The notes under the pieces were generated by a model. The model was not told the DNA's origin. It did not search any database and was given only the letters and a program-made list of their open reading frames with translations. Below are positions 33,457-45,846 of a DNA stretch of 64,000 nt, in pieces (the first letter of the stretch is position 1; every line of letters begins with the position of its first letter). The position numbers were made by a program, and so were the translations under genes. The stretch is from Tragulus kanchil (taxonomy: Eukaryota > Chordata > Mammalia > Artiodactyla > Tragulidae), in contig JAIOJX010000004.1 in assembly GCA_022376925.1 (NCBI GenBank), positions 2,976,001-3,040,000 on the forward strand. The letters are read 5' to 3'.

Positions 33457-34320
33457 CAGTCAAATAAAAACAACACTTTCCAAAGAAATTTTTTATTCAT
33501 GCTTTGTTAGGATGAGCAAACATTAAATCGTCCATTTTTAATTGCCCATTGTAAAGCCGGGGAGGTGCAGATGTTGGGGCAGGCTAAAGGAGATGAGGAG
33601 TGAGCCAGCCCCGAGGAGCACCCTTTCCATCCCCCTGGTGTGGCTGTCAGGGCAGAATTCCATGTTTGGCTGCCAGTCCCCACCCTGCAGGGGGAAAAGG
33701 TAAACAAAGATGCCTCCAGCCCCCTTGTCTCCAGACTTGTTGGAAAGCTTCCCAGGTCTGCCCCCATGCCCTGGGACCAACAGTTTAGAAATTTTCTTCT
33801 GAGACTTGTTTTCTGAACCTTTCCTGATCTTGGCTTCTCTGCTCTGCTTTTTCTGCGCACACCTCTGAGGTGATGCTAGGTCAGATCAAAGAGAGCTGCT
33901 CAGAAACCTCCAAGGTCTTCTGGCAGCTTACTGTTCCTGGGTAACTCCCCCATTGCCTAAAACCCCTCCATTCGAGAACTCTCCTCTTTGCATGATCCGT
34001 TTTAAATTTCTGTTTAAAAACAAACGAGAAGTTCATTTTCTCTCTTGAATTATAAAAACCTACAACTGTGTCGGACAAAAAAATGTAGACCCCCCCACCC
34101 CCACCTAAGCCACAAAACATCCACACATTCAACACTTAAGGGCACCACTGTACTATTTTTGAGTATTTTTTGAAGTCTTTAGAAATAACTCTCTGGGTTA
34201 TTATTATTGTTACTATTGCTTTACATAGTTGTAATTATTCCATATATCAACATTGATCCTTTTTAGTAAAACCCATTTCAAAAGAAGTATTTTTCCATGT
34301 GAATGTATCTCCTGACTCTC
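33457..34320. other. Unique sequence
   Basis: No gene recognised. Frames at 33507-33860 (minus) and 33600-33788 (plus), and their copies near 34504-34986 and 34725-34913, lack family features. The differing length of the minus-strand frame in the two copies comes from small indels at the junction. Confidence 0.45.
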
Positions 34321-34324
34321 CTAT

Positions 34325-34470
34325 GGTATTAGCAATGACACCTTGGGTGAGTTATGCTCTCTGTGCCCCAGTTTCCTTATATGCAAAATGGGCTAAATAC
34401 CAGTATTTACCTGACAAGGTTCCTGCCAGGATCGAGCAAAGTAATGCAGGTGAATTGCTTTGATAACAGC
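34325..34470 (+). repeat. MIR fossil
   Basis: The order 'ccttgggtgagttatgctc', 'tgccccagtttccttat', 'caaaatgggctaa' and 'cctgccaggatcgagc' is a plus-strand MIR. Copied at about 35449-35594. Confidence 0.75.
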
Positions 34471-35448
34471 CCAATGCAATAAGTGTTCACAATTCATCTA
34501 TAGCTAGTGTAGACATGGTTGATCTGGGTTTTCGGCTCTCACAAACACTGCTACAATAAGCACCTCTATCTGAAGGCTTGTCCATATTGACAAGAGGGAG
34601 TCCTGAAATGGAATTGCAGAAACAAAGGGTCTAGCAAAGTTTTGATATTCTAATCTTTTTTTTTTTGGGGCCCATTGTAAAGCCGGGAGGTGCAGATGTT
34701 GGGGCAGGCTAAAGGAGATGAGGAGTGAGCCAGCCCCGAGGAGCACCCTTTCCATCCCCCTGGTGTGGCTGTCAGGGCAGAATTCCATGTTTGGCTGCCA
34801 GTCCCCACCCTGCAGGGGGAAAAGGTAAACAAAGATGCCTCCAGCCCCCTTGTCTCCAGACTTGTTGGAAAGCTTCCCAGGTCTGCCCCCATGCCCTGGG
34901 ACCAACAGTTTAGAAATTTTCTTCTGAGACTTGTTTTCTGAACCTTTCCTGATCTTGGCTTCTCTGCTCTGCTGTTCTGCGCACACCTCTGAGGTGATGC
35001 TAGGTCAGATCAAAGAGAGCTGCTCAGAAACCTCCAAGGTCTTCTGGCAGCTTACTGTTCCTGGGTAACTCCCCCATTGCCTAAAACCCCTCCATTCGAG
35101 AACTCTCCTCTTTGCATGATCCGTTTTAAATTTCTGTTTAAAAACAAACGAGAAGTTCATTTTCTCTCTTGAATTATAAAAACCTACAACTGTGTCGGAC
35201 AAAAAAATGTAGACCCCCCCACCCCCACCTAAGCCACAAAACATCCACACATTCAACACTTAAGGGCACCACTGTACTATTTTTGAGTATTTTTTGAAGT
35301 CTTTAGAAATAACTCTCTGGGTTATTATTATTGTTACTATTGCTTTACATAGTTGTAATTATTCCATATATCAACATTGATCCTTTTTAGTAAAACCCAT
35401 TTCAAAAGAAGTATTTTTCCATGTGAATGTATCTCCTGACTCTCCTAT

Positions 35449-35594
35449 GGTATTAGCAATGACACCTTGGGTGAGTTATGCTCTCTGTGCCCCAGTTTCC
35501 TTATATGCAAAATGGGCTAAATACCAGTATTTACCTGACAAGGTTCCTGCCAGGATCGAGCAAAGTAATGCAGGTGAATTGCTTTGATAACAGC
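35449..35594 (+). repeat. MIR fossil (second copy)
   Basis: Duplicate of 34325-34470 carried by duplication 11. Confidence 0.7.
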
Positions 35595-35824
35595 CCAATG
35601 CAATAAGTGTTCACAATTCATCTATAGCTAGTGTAGACATGGTTGATCTGGGTTTTCGGCTCTCACAAACACTGCTACAATAAGCACCTCTATCTGAAGG
35701 CTTGTCCATATTGACAAGAGGGAGTCCTGAAATGGAATTGCAGAAACAAAGGGTCTAGAGCTTTTTAAAGTTTTTGATATTGACACTCCAGCCAAGAGAG
35801 GACAAATCCTGGCTTGATTTACTA

Positions 35825-35995
35825 TTGATTTCCAGTTTTATTGATAGAGGGTGGACATATAACATTGTGAAAGCTTAGTATGTAGGTTGTGATGATTTGA
35901 TACATGTAAGTATTGTGAAATTTTGCCACCATAGCGGTCAGTTAAGCTGTCTTTCACCTCATATAATTGCTTTTTTGGTGTTGTTATTGGAGATC
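35825..35995 (-). repeat. Old LINE-1 3' fragment
   Basis: The phrases 'tgtgatgatttgatacatg' and 'aaattttgccaccatagc', next to 'ttcacctcatataattg', match an ancient L1 3' end in reverse. Confidence 0.6.
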
Positions 35996-36975
35996 CTGGA
36001 TTTAAGTGTAAATCTTTCTTCTGCTGGTAGGGACCTTGAACCCCACCCCTCACCCCCAGCCTTAGCACTCACAGCTTTGGTGGTTGTGAGTTTAGAAGCC
36101 TTCTCTCTCTGAACAAGCCTGCCTGGGAGTCTGATAAGACATCTTGGCATCATATAGGGACCTGTTCGAATAACCCTAGGAGTGTCTGTGAAACTGGGAC
36201 AAGGATCTCATCCAAGGTGTGGCAGGAGTAATTAATGGCTGATGGCTGGAGCTGACTTTTGTCCTCTGGGTCATAAAAGACCTTTGAATTGCTTGGCCAC
36301 TTTTGAGTTTCTCAGGAAAAGTGATAACACTAGGCCAAAGGTCGTGCCAGTTGGCCGGGCTGCCTCCCTCCAGCACCCTCGAGGCTGTTGATGGGGAGAG
36401 GGGGTGATCACAGCCCTGTGAGCGTTGGGCCGGGTTCACTGGGGTTGATGTCGTTGGGTTAGGAGGCATTGCCCCATGACCCTCCCACACAGCGCACCAC
36501 GGAAAACAGCCCCACGCTGTGTTTATTTACCGCCTCAACCCCTGACACAGCCGAAGGATGGAAGCTTTGACACGAGGTAAACAGAGGACTTGGAAAGACA
36601 GGAGACTTAGCTCTGATCTGAGGGACTGATCAAAACTGTGCTTGTCCCTTCCCAGAAAGACATGATCAAAATTGGTTGCCCTTGGGCGTGGGGATCTGCA
36701 TTTAACCAAGCCCTGTTCTATCATCCAGCCAGTGCACAAAGGAAACAGAGGGATTTGTACCTGCAGATGCTATCTGCTCATAAGCCTGCAAAGGCTTCCC
36801 ACACTTCACACTGACACCAGGCTCTTGAGTGGGATGGCCTGGACTTCAGTTCCACTGCCCCGCCAGCCCCATCTCCCTCCTCTCAGCTCACCCACCACCC
36901 ACTGCAGCCCCTCTGGGAAGTTCTTGGTAACTGAATTTGCTGTGGGCCTTTGCTGTTGTTTAAACTTTTCCTTCT
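35996..36975. other. Unique sequence
   Basis: No transposable element or gene recognised. The 36170-36640 part is GC-richer than its neighbours and unusually free of repeats, but I see no exon or known motif. Confidence 0.45.
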
Positions 36976-37065
36976 ATATTGAAGTATAGCCAATGAATAA
37001 TGTTGTGATAGTTTCAGGTACACAGCAAAAGGACTCAGCTATACATATGCATGTATCCTTCTTTG
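36976..37065. repeat. Artiodactyl L1-3'-like repeat fragment
   Basis: The cue 'tattgaagtatagccaatg' with 'ggtacacagcaaaaggactc' identifies the same family as at 13045. Confidence 0.6.
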
Positions 37066-37079
37066 CTGTGGGCCTGTAG

Positions 37080-37375
37080 ACTAGGAAACCTTGCCCTTGC
37101 TATTCTGTTAACTTGGTGAAATCCTTCCAGACATTTAAGGCCCACTTCTAGCTCCAAGGCTCTGTCTAAGAGCCTCCCCTGTCTGACCCCAGCTAGAAAT
37201 GATTCCTTTTCCTCAGAGCTCCACAGACCTCCCCATATGAACCCTCATGTGGCTCTGGTCATTTTCCACCACCTTGTCTTCAACTCCCCAAACAGTCTAG
37301 AAGCTCTGTAAAGGTGGTCCTCACGTTTCTGTGCATCCCCAGAGCCCAAGAGAGGGCTTCCTGTGTCTTAAAGCC
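37080..37375 (+). repeat. L2 LINE fragment
   Basis: The series 'tggtgaaatccttccag', 'tctaagagcctcccctgtc', 'tagaagctctgtaaagg' and 'tctgtgcatccccagagcc' follows the plus strand of L2. Confidence 0.7.
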
Positions 37376-37699
37376 TGGCTCCAGGGCAGCAGGGGACACT
37401 TTGGATCAGGAGGGCTAGGGTTCGGCCTCTACCATCTGCACAGCCTCCAGGATAGTGGGGACCCCCCAGCTTCCAATCTCTTGAGGCAGAAGCTGCAAAT
37501 TTGATGACAGTCAGTCTCCATTTGAACTTATTGACTGACCAGTTCTGGTCTTCTCCTGCAACCAAGGCTCTGTCCCAGCTATGGGTAGACCCGGAGGGAC
37601 TCAGGGAAGCAGATGGTCCAGGTCTGAGCAGCAGTGCCAGGCCATGGCCATCCGGTACGTTTTCCTCCCTCAGAAACAGTCTCAGAAGCACTAGTACAG
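37376..37699. other. Unique sequence
   Basis: No gene or repeat recognised. Open frames on both strands overlap here, but none has a known domain. Confidence 0.4.
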
Positions 37700-38195
37700 G
37701 CATTTCGGAGCATCAGGGGGGGAAAGTCTGCAAGGCTAAGTATATAAATCTAAGAAAGATTGATCCTGTTTGCTTAACACAAATGGATGTTTATTAGGTC
37801 TAGTTGGTTTATAGCAAAGACATTTATTAGGTCTACTTGGCCTATTGCAAGGTTTCTGTTTCCTTGCTCAGCTTCTGTGCCTCCTATAACTTTGTCTCTT
37901 CTATAGATTAGAAAACAAATGCTTCTTTAAAGATTGATTGCATTGTCCTTTAGAGCTTTACCCTTGGAGTCCTAAGTATCTAGTCTGACTATCTATATGA
38001 ACTTAATCCTTGGTCATAAGAATGAACTTTTCATTTCTCTGAGCGCTTGGTTAATTGGCATATGAAATATTGGTTATGGGCTGGAATGTAAAATATAAGT
38101 GGACAAGGGCTCCCATACTTAATCCTCCAGGAGAGAGTGGGTGGATTTCCAGAGTGAGATGCTAAATAAATCAATCCTGAATCTCCTGTTCAACC
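37700..38195 (+). repeat. Possible endogenous retrovirus solo LTR
   Basis: The segment has LTR-like composition and near its right end the string 'gatgctaaataaatcaatcc', with an AATAAA-type signal. I could not locate a clean TG...CA boundary or a target duplication, so this stays tentative. No retroviral gene is present. Confidence 0.3.
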
Positions 38196-38199
38196 AAGT

Positions 38200-38465
38200 C
38201 ACGGTTCTCTTCCTTCTCTCTCTCCTTCCCGCCTTTCATCCCTCCATCCCTACTTTCTTCTCCTACCTTCTTTCTTTCTTTCCTCCCTTCTTTTTCCTCC
38301 CATACTTGAATTATCATCTTCTACCTGATCATATATCTATATGTATTTCTTTCGTCACATCTGTCCATCCAGTTATCCTTCCTTTCTTCTTTCATTGAAT
38401 CATTCATCCTATTGTCTGTTTGTCCATCCCTCCATCCATCCATACTTCCTTCTTCCTACCTATCC
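38200..38465. repeat. Pyrimidine-rich simple repeat
   Basis: Degenerate (CTTT)n, (TTCC)n and (TCCA)n sequence that is strongly strand-asymmetric. Confidence 0.85.
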
Positions 38466-38889
38466 ACTCATCTGCTAAGTGACTGAACTCAGAGCAAGTG
38501 TTGTAGGAAAAATCTTACAAGTGCAAAATTGGAGTGAAGACCCCTTATTTCTAATCCTCACTTCCCTCTCAGGAACCAAGTGTGAGCAGTGGTGCTCACA
38601 AACTTTTTACAGAGTGAACCAGGCATAGTGCCTGACCCTTGGGGTGAAGAAGACTTGGTCACCATTCTCAGAGACAGAGAATAACAACACAGCCTAAAGG
38701 AACCACAGTTTGGTGACTGGAAGGCTGAGGAAGGGAGACTTCTCAGCTGAAGGCCGCTGGAGAGCATTTCCTGGAGAAGTAGATGGCTGGTTGGGCCTAG
38801 ACGGATGAGCAATGTGAGGATCGAATGACATGGTGGCATGTGAGATTGTAAAATGTAAAATGGACACATAAAGAGATGCTTCAATGTAT
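38466..38889. other. Unique sequence
   Basis: No gene or repeat recognised. Confidence 0.4.
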
Positions 38890-39019
38890 TATTTTATTTA
38901 TGTTTTACTTTTTACTTTTTGGCCGTGTATCACATGGGATCTTAGTTCCCGGTTGGGGCTTGATCTTATGGCCCCTGCAATGGAAGCGTGGAGTCTTAAC
39001 CACTGAACTGCCAGAGAAG
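38890..39019 (-). mobile_element. Short tRNA-derived SINE
   Basis: A T-rich start, 'ggccgtgtatcacatggg' and an end 'ctgaactgccagagaagt' show a short reverse-strand tRNA SINE. It is related to those at 6402 and 63026. Confidence 0.8.
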
Positions 39020-39224
39020 TTAAAATAATATCTAAGATTATTAAGATATTATGATTCTAAGCAACATGTAGACTAATGACAACTGGCCTGCCTATAAAAG
39101 GTATTTGCCAGAAGCAGCAGCAGATTCCTATGCAAGTTTTCAGGTTCAAAAATAAGTTTGCTGGGATAGGAAATAGACACGCAGAGTAGTGAGGTCAGGA
39201 AGGGGAGCACTTCAAAGTGGAGGC

Positions 39225-39385
39225 TTTGATCTCAGACCTGCTTGGGTCCAGGACTTGGCTGTCACTTGCTGTCCATTGTTCTTCTGTGGAATGAGGATGA
39301 TAACGTAAAGAAGATTAAGTGAAATGTTTGTATTAGGGTCATGCTCATGGTGGGTGCTCTGTAAACATCAGCTACTGCTGTTCAA
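39225..39385 (+). repeat. MIR fossil
   Basis: The order 'gaggctttgatctcagacc', 'ggcttgctgt'-like text, 'ctgtggaatgaggatgataa' and 'ggtgggtgctctgtaaac' fits a plus-strand MIR. Confidence 0.6.
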
Positions 39386-41590
39386 GGGAAGAGGACTCAA
39401 AGTCAGTAGGCCCATGCTGTTGTGAATTCATGTTTTCCTCTTAAAAAGGAGTTTGTTTGTTTAAACTGCCACCAAAGAACCAAACATGTAACTCTGGGGA
39501 AATGACTTGATTTCGCTTGGCCCTTACCTTCCTTTTCAGTCAAGCCTTTTTAGATTGTTGTGACTAAAACAAGATCAAGAACTTACAAAAACTACAAAAT
39601 GAGAGCCTGGGCCACAGAAATGTTCACCTTGGCATTGTTTATCAAAAGGAAGTGAAGATTTGGAAATAACACAGAGATACAAAGAGTTGACTTTTGAAAT
39701 AAATTATGAGACTCTCTTCATTAGCCGCATAAGTAGTGAAAAATAACAAGTCCCATGAGAAACAATTGTGTTTTCCTCTTGTTGAATGAAGAATCCCTCA
39801 GCACCCAAAGCAATGTCCATCATATAAATGCGTTTGGTATGAATGAATAAATAATACTGTCAAATGAATTTTGACCCCCTTGGGGGCCACCCTGGAGGAA
39901 TGCCAGCTGACTGTTGTTTTGCTATATGGTGTATACAAATAGACCAGAAAGGTGAGGTGGTTTTTGAGAGGCTGTGTTGGGGGAAGAGAAAAATCAGACT
40001 ACAGAGAGAATGGAGCTATTAAATGAGGGTGTTTGAGACTTTGCTGACTGGCGAGCCATACACCTCTCTCTTCCATGGCCCACAGCGTCTTCAGTGAAAT
40101 ACGCAGTGCCTGGCGGCTCTTTGGGGATTGGATGTGGTTTTGAAGGGTGAAATGAAATACAGAGACTGGCCTCAATTGGAGAATACCCATGGGTACCCAG
40201 TCACATCTGAGTATACTAACGTAGAGGAAAATGTAATGACGTGGAAAGATGTTAGCAACGTATTGTTGAAGAAAATAATTGGGTGCAGAAGGGATGTGCA
40301 ATTGCAGTTCCATTTTGATTAAAATAGAAAAACATCTGTTCATGTCAGAATGGTGAGATTAAGGAATTTACTTTTCCTTTTTGATTATTCATGCCTTACA
40401 TTTTCTTTGAGGAACATGTACTGCTTGTGAAATTGAAAATAATGTGAACTGTTTGCTGGGTTGAAGCTGTCCTTGCTGTGTTGGACTAGTGGGTAAAGAA
40501 ACTGAGCCAGAAGTGAAGTGACATTGTCAAGGTCAAGCTGACTGAGTGGCTGAGTAGCCCATTGATTCACAGCCAGTTCAGTGACCTTTCCGTTTGACTG
40601 GAAGAAACCACCTCCTCGGTAGTGTTTTGAGTGCCTTGGACAAACAGCATCTGAAAGATCTGAAAGGCTGGACCATTCCCTCTTCCTTTCATTCCCTTTT
40701 GCTGGATTCCAGGGGACAATCATTGTCCAGGAGAGTGTCAGTGGCTATAAGTGCATTTCTTCTTCTCCCATTTCCAAGGACACTCATCAGGTTTTCTTTT
40801 GCACTTCAGGTCAGTAACATGACCCTCAAGCTCCTCTGGGCAGAGAATCATGTCAGCAGGATGGGCTGTAAAGCCTCCTGCAGATTGAGCCAGTTATAAT
40901 CTGTGACTCATATCCGCAGATAACAATTTTCTGTAAAGGTGCCTGCTGAGTGAGAGGGACACACAGAGAGACAGGGCTAGAGGGGCAGCCAGGAAGCATA
41001 CCTAGAAGCATAAACCTACAACTCTGGAACTGAAAGGGTCCTTCATGATCCATGATCACCTGTCTCATCTCTGAACGGTCTGGAAACTGAGACTCAGGTT
41101 ACACAGGGCAACAGAACAGTCAGTGCCTGACCCCAGACAGCTTTGGCTTCCTAAGCATCTCTCCATTCCATCCTTTCCTGCTCTTCCTCCTGACTCCAGC
41201 CCATAGGATATCACACACCTCCCCAGTCGGTCTTCCTTCAACTCAGGGCTCTGTCACAAAGGGCCCTCCAACCATGTTGAGGAATTTAGAGTTTGATCTT
41301 GGGCAAGGAGACAGCATGGAAAAATTTTCAGAGTCAGATCTGGATTTCAGGTGGTAGATGAAATCCTCTGAACACTATGTATAGAATGGACCCAAGGAAG
41401 TTGAAGTGGGCTCAGGGAGACCCATGAAGGGGTTGCTATGATTGTCCAGGGTAAGAGGCAATGGCAGCCTGGACCAAGGCTGTGGTGATGGAAAAAAGTG
41501 GGTAGTCTCCCCGAATACTTCCAGCCCTCACTGATCTCTTCCTTTGGCACTAATAGTCAGTATCACCCAATTTAATACCTTGTCATGGGA
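39386..41590. other. Mostly unique sequence
   Basis: No gene recognised. Weak fossils are possible at 39560-39720 and 40100-40330 (old L1-like or unnamed dispersed repeats), and a reverse MIR at about 41050-41130 ('ctggaaactgagactcagg'). None is strong enough for its own entry. Confidence 0.4.
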
Positions 41591-41597
41591 TTACCCT

Positions 41598-41810
41598 GCT
41601 TCCACTGTGGCTCAGTGGTAAAAAAAAATAAAAAAAAAAAATCCACCTGCAATGCAGGAGATGTAAGTTCCATCCCTGGGTTGGAAGATCCCCTGGAAGA
41701 GGGCACGGCAACCCACTCCAATATTCTTGCCTGGAAAATTCCATGGACAGAGGAACCTGGTGGGCTACAGTCCATGGAGTCATAAAGAGTCAGACATGAT
41801 TGAGTGAGTA
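41598..41810 (+). mobile_element. Bov-tA SINE with an A-rich insertion in its head
   Basis: Normal Bov-tA head and A unit, except that about 20 bases of A with one T (41622-41641) sit between 'gctcagtggta' and 'atccacctgc', inside the tRNA-like promoter region. The end reads 'gacatgattgagtga'. Confidence 0.9.
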
Positions 41811-42200
41811 TTCTCAATGGGATTATGTTATATTTGTTAGGATACTTTAAGGTGTGGCTACATAGAAACCCAACCCGAACTAGCTTAAGCTCAACACTGT
41901 TGAACATTGACATGCTTGCATTAAGTGTTCAGTAAATGATGAATGAATGAGTGAATGGCTCTTGACTCCTAGATCATTGTTCTTTCTACTACACATTAGG
42001 CAATACTCACTTAAGCCTAAATTCCATAACTGTAACTACGCTAAAGGGCATCTAATCTGGGCTTGCACCCAACTCAGGAATCTCTTCTACAACATGCCTG
42101 ACACACATCCATTTGGCTGGTCTTTGGAATTCTCTGGGGACAGGACACTGACTACTTTAAAAAGCAATCTACATTTAAAGATGAAAAACATCTGGATCGA
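41811..42200. other. Unique sequence
   Basis: No gene recognised. The frame at 41947-42282 runs from unique DNA into the old L1 and has no domain. Confidence 0.4.
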
Positions 42201-42204
42201 TATA

Positions 42205-43020
42205 TGTTTTAAAAAGTCAGCTTTATTGAAGTATAATTTACATATAATAAAATGCAGCAATGTAAGTATAACACTCAATTAGTTTGAAAAACATATACAG
42301 CTATGTAACCACCACTACACTGTAGTTTAGAACACTTCTGTGAGGCCCCAAACTTTGCTTGGTAACCTACGTCCCTCCCTACGTCTGCACTCCACTTCCT
42401 CTTACTCCAATCTTGCCTATTCTAGAATTTCGTTTAAATAGAATTACACACTGTTCAATCTTTTGAGTCTGGCATATTTCACTTAACATAATGCATTAGA
42501 GATTCATCTCTGTTGTTGTGTATGTCAGGAGTTTGTTCTTTTTTATTGCTGGACAGTATTCATTGAATATCTATTGCCATGATTTTTCTAGCCATTCAAT
42601 TTGTTTAGTCAGTCTGCCACTTGGATTTTTTTCTAGTTTTTGGCTGTTGATAAGAGATCTACTATGATAATTTGCTTATGCATCCTGTGTAAACATATTT
42701 TTATTTGATTTCATTTGTATAAATACCTAGAATGAGATTTCCTGGTCATTTGGAAGGTATATGTTTAACTTTTTAAAGAACTGGTGAACTATTTTCCAAA
42801 GTGGAATCGTTTTGTCTTTGTATTATTTTGCATTCCTGTCAATATTGCATGAGAGTTCCAGTTCCTCCACATTGTTACAAATGCTGGGTATGGCAAGTTT
42901 TTAAAATTTCAGTCACCACAGGGAAGGAGCTAGTGGAATTGCATTGCGCTTGTCATTTTTGTTTCCCTAATGACCAGTAATCATATGGAGCATCTTTCCA
43001 TGTGCCTATTTGCTATTCAT
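42205..43020 (-). mobile_element. Old LINE-1 3' end
   Basis: The phrases 'agctttattgaagtataatt', 'ctggcatatttcacttaac', 'agtggaatcgttttg' and 'ttccctaatgaccagtaat' are an ancient L1 in reverse. A young L1 inserted at its right end. Copied from about 42380 onwards at 43488-44128. Confidence 0.8.
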
Positions 43021-43034
43021 ATAAAATAGGTCTA

Positions 43035-43443
43035 ATACATAGAAAATCCCAAAGACACTATTACAAAACTACTAGAGTTAATCAGTGAATTCAGCAAAGT
43101 CGCAGGATACAAAATCAATATATAGAAATCACTGGCATTCCTATACACAAACAATGAAAAATCAGAAAATGAAATCAAAGAGGCAATCCCCTTCACCATC
43201 GCAACCAAAAGAATCAAATATCTAGGAATAAACCTACCCGAAGAAACAAAAGAACTGTACACAGAAAATTACAAGACACTCATGAGAGACATTAAAGAAG
43301 AGTTAAACAGATGGAGAAATATTCCATGTTCCTGGGTCGGGAGAATCAATATTGTGAAAATGACCATACTACCAAATGTCATCTATAGATTCAATGCGAT
43401 CCCTATCAAACTTCCAATAACATTCTTCACAGAACTAGACCAA
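43035..43443 (+). mobile_element. Young LINE-1 5' fragment (duplicate)
   Basis: First copy of the L1 truncated start, preceded by ataaaataggtcta at 43021-43034. It stops at the junction of duplication 12. Confidence 0.9.
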
Positions 43444-43487
43444 CATTCTACTTTCTGGGCCCAATTTCTGGTAACCTCGTCCATCCC

Positions 43488-44128
43488 TACGTCTGCACTC
43501 CACTTCCTCTTACTCCAATCTTGCCTATTCTAGAATTTCGTTTAAATAGAATTACACACTGTTCAATCTTTTGAGTCTGGCATATTTCACTTAACATAAT
43601 GCATTAGAGATTCATCTCTGTTGTTGTGTATGTCAGGAGTTTGTTCTTTTTTATTGCTGGACAGTATTCATTGAATATCTATTGCCATGATTTTTCTAGC
43701 CATTCAATTTGTTTAGTCAGTCTGCCACTTGGATTTTTTTCTAGTTTTTGGCTGTTGATAAGAGATCTACTATGATAATTTGCTTATGCATCCTGTGTAA
43801 ACATATTTTTATTTGATTTCATTTGTATAAATACCTAGAATGAGATTTCCTGGTCATTTGGAAGGTATATGTTTAACTTTTTAAAGACCTGGCAAACTAT
43901 TTTCCAAAGTGGAATCGTTTTGTCTTTGTATTATTTTGCATTCCTGTCAATATTGCATGAGAGTTCCAGTTCCTCCACATTGTTACAAATGCTGGGTATG
44001 GCAAGTTTTTAAAATTTCAGTCACCACAGGGAAGGAGCTAGTGGAATTGCATTGCGCTTGTCATTTTTGTTTCCCTAATGACCAGTAATCATATGGAGCA
44101 TCTTTCCATGTGCCTATTTGCTATTCAT
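43488..44128 (-). mobile_element. Old LINE-1 3' end (second copy)
   Basis: Duplicate of 42380-43020 carried by duplication 12. Confidence 0.8.
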
Positions 44129-44142
44129 ATAAAATAGGTCTA

Positions 44143-45846
44143 ATACATAGAAAATCCCAAAGACACTATTACAAAACTACTAGAGTTAATCAGTGAATTC
44201 AGCAAAGTCGCAGGATACAAAATCAATATATAGAAATCACTGGCATTCCTATACACAAACAATGAAAAATCAGAAAATGAAATCAAAGAGGCAATCCCCT
44301 TCACCATCGCAACCAAAAGAATCAAATATCTAGGAATAAACCTACCCGAAGAAACAAAAGAACTGTACACAGAAAATTACAAGACACTCATGAGAGACAT
44401 TAAAGAAGAGTTAAACAGATGGAGAAATATTCCATGTTCCTGGGTCGGGAGAATCAATATTGTGAAAATGACCATACTACCAAATGTCATCTATAGATTC
44501 AATGCGATCCCTATCAAACTTCCAATAACATTCTTCACAGAACTAGACCAACGAATAACACAGTTCATATGGAAACACAAAAGACCTCGAAGAGCCAAAG
44601 CAATCCTCAGGAAGAAGAATGGAGCTAGAGGGATCAGCCTCCCCAACTTCAGACTCTACTACGAAGCAACAGTCATCAAGACAGTATGGTACTGGCACAA
44701 AAACAGAAATATCGACGAATGGAACAAGATCGAGAACCCAGAGAGAAACCCACGCACCTATGGGTACCTTATTTTTGACAAAGGAGGCGAACATATAAAA
44801 TGGGACAAAGACAGCCTCTTCAACAAATGGTGCTGGGAAAATTGGACAGCTACATGCAAGAAAATGAAGTTGGAACATACCCCGACACCATACACAAAGA
44901 TCAACTCAAAATGGATTAAAGACTTAAATGTAAGGCCAGAAACCATCAAACTCTTAGAGGAGAATATAGGCAAAACACTCAAGGACATCAATCAAAGCAA
45001 GATCTTCTCTGACCCACCTGCTAGAATAGTGGAACTAAAAAGACAAATGAACATGTGGGACCTAATGAAACTTAAAAGCTTTGTACAGCTAAAGAAATTA
45101 CAAAAAAGCTGAACAGACAGCCCACAGAGTGGGAGAAAATCATAGCAAATGAAACAACAGACAAAGAATTCATCTCCAACATCTACAAGCAACTCAGACA
45201 ACTCAGCACTGGAAAAACGAACAACCCAATCAAAAAATGGGAAAAGGACCTAAACAGACACCTCTCCAACGATGACATACAGATGGCCCAAAAGCACATG
45301 AAACGATGCTCAACTTCACTAATAATTAGAGAAATGCAAATCAAAACTACAATGAGATATCACCTCACACCCATCAGAATGGCCATCATCCACAAATCGA
45401 CAGACAATAAATGCTGGAGAGGGTACGGAGAAAAGGGAACACTCCTGCATTGCTGGTGGGAGCGTAAATTGATACAGCCTCTATGGAAGACAGTCTGGAG
45501 ATTTCTTAAAAAACTAAAAATAGAAGCAACATATGACCCAGCAATCCCACTCTTAGGCTTATACCCTGACGAAATCAAAACTGAAAGAAGCACCTGTACC
45601 CCAATGTTCATTGCAGCTCTCTATACAATAGCTAGAACATGGAAGCAACCTAGATGCCCATCGACGAACGAATGGATCCAAAAGCTCTGGTACATATATA
45701 CAATGGAATACTACACAGCTGTAAAGAGAAATGCAGAAGAATCAACCCTAATGAGGTGGCTGGATCTAGAACGTATCATAAAAAGTGAAGTCAGTCAGAA
45801 AGAGAAGGACAAATACAGTATATTAACACATATATATGGAATCTAG
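44143..45846 (+). pseudogene. LINE-1 ORF2 C-terminal remnant
   Basis: Encodes the downstream part of the L1 endonuclease-reverse transcriptase. Visible are the post-RT segment ([14 protein letters not shown], then FIWKHKRPR and [10 protein letters not shown]) and the C-terminal Cys-rich segment ([16 protein letters not shown]). Two lesions are evident: an in-frame TAG at 44231-44233 and a frameshift near 45079, where a run of T is one shorter than in the minus-strand sister. The EN domain, RT catalytic core and ORF1 are absent through 5' truncation. It is dead. Confidence 0.9.

Larger units (their letters stand above)
33542..35760. repeat. Tandem duplication 11 (offset 1124-1125 bp)
   Basis: About 33542-34630 repeats as 34671-35757. 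The linker 34631-34670 includes a T run and 'ggggcc' not found in either source. Differences at the edges include ccggggagg versus ccgggagg. The unit is otherwise mostly unique DNA. Confidence 0.95.
42370..44551. repeat. Tandem duplication 12 (offset 1108 bp)
   Basis: About 42370-43443 repeats as 43486-44551. The linker 43444-43485 is a scrambled version of both edges. Differences inside include 'gaactggtgaac' at 42778 versus 'gacctggcaaac' at 43886. The unit spans the insertion point of the young L1, so the L1 start is present twice. Confidence 0.95.

Noticed and set aside
38200..38465. Pyrimidine tract as a triplex-forming regulatory element
   Set aside because: It is a degenerate mixture of CTTT, TTCC and TCCA simple repeats without mirror symmetry long enough to argue for triplex DNA.
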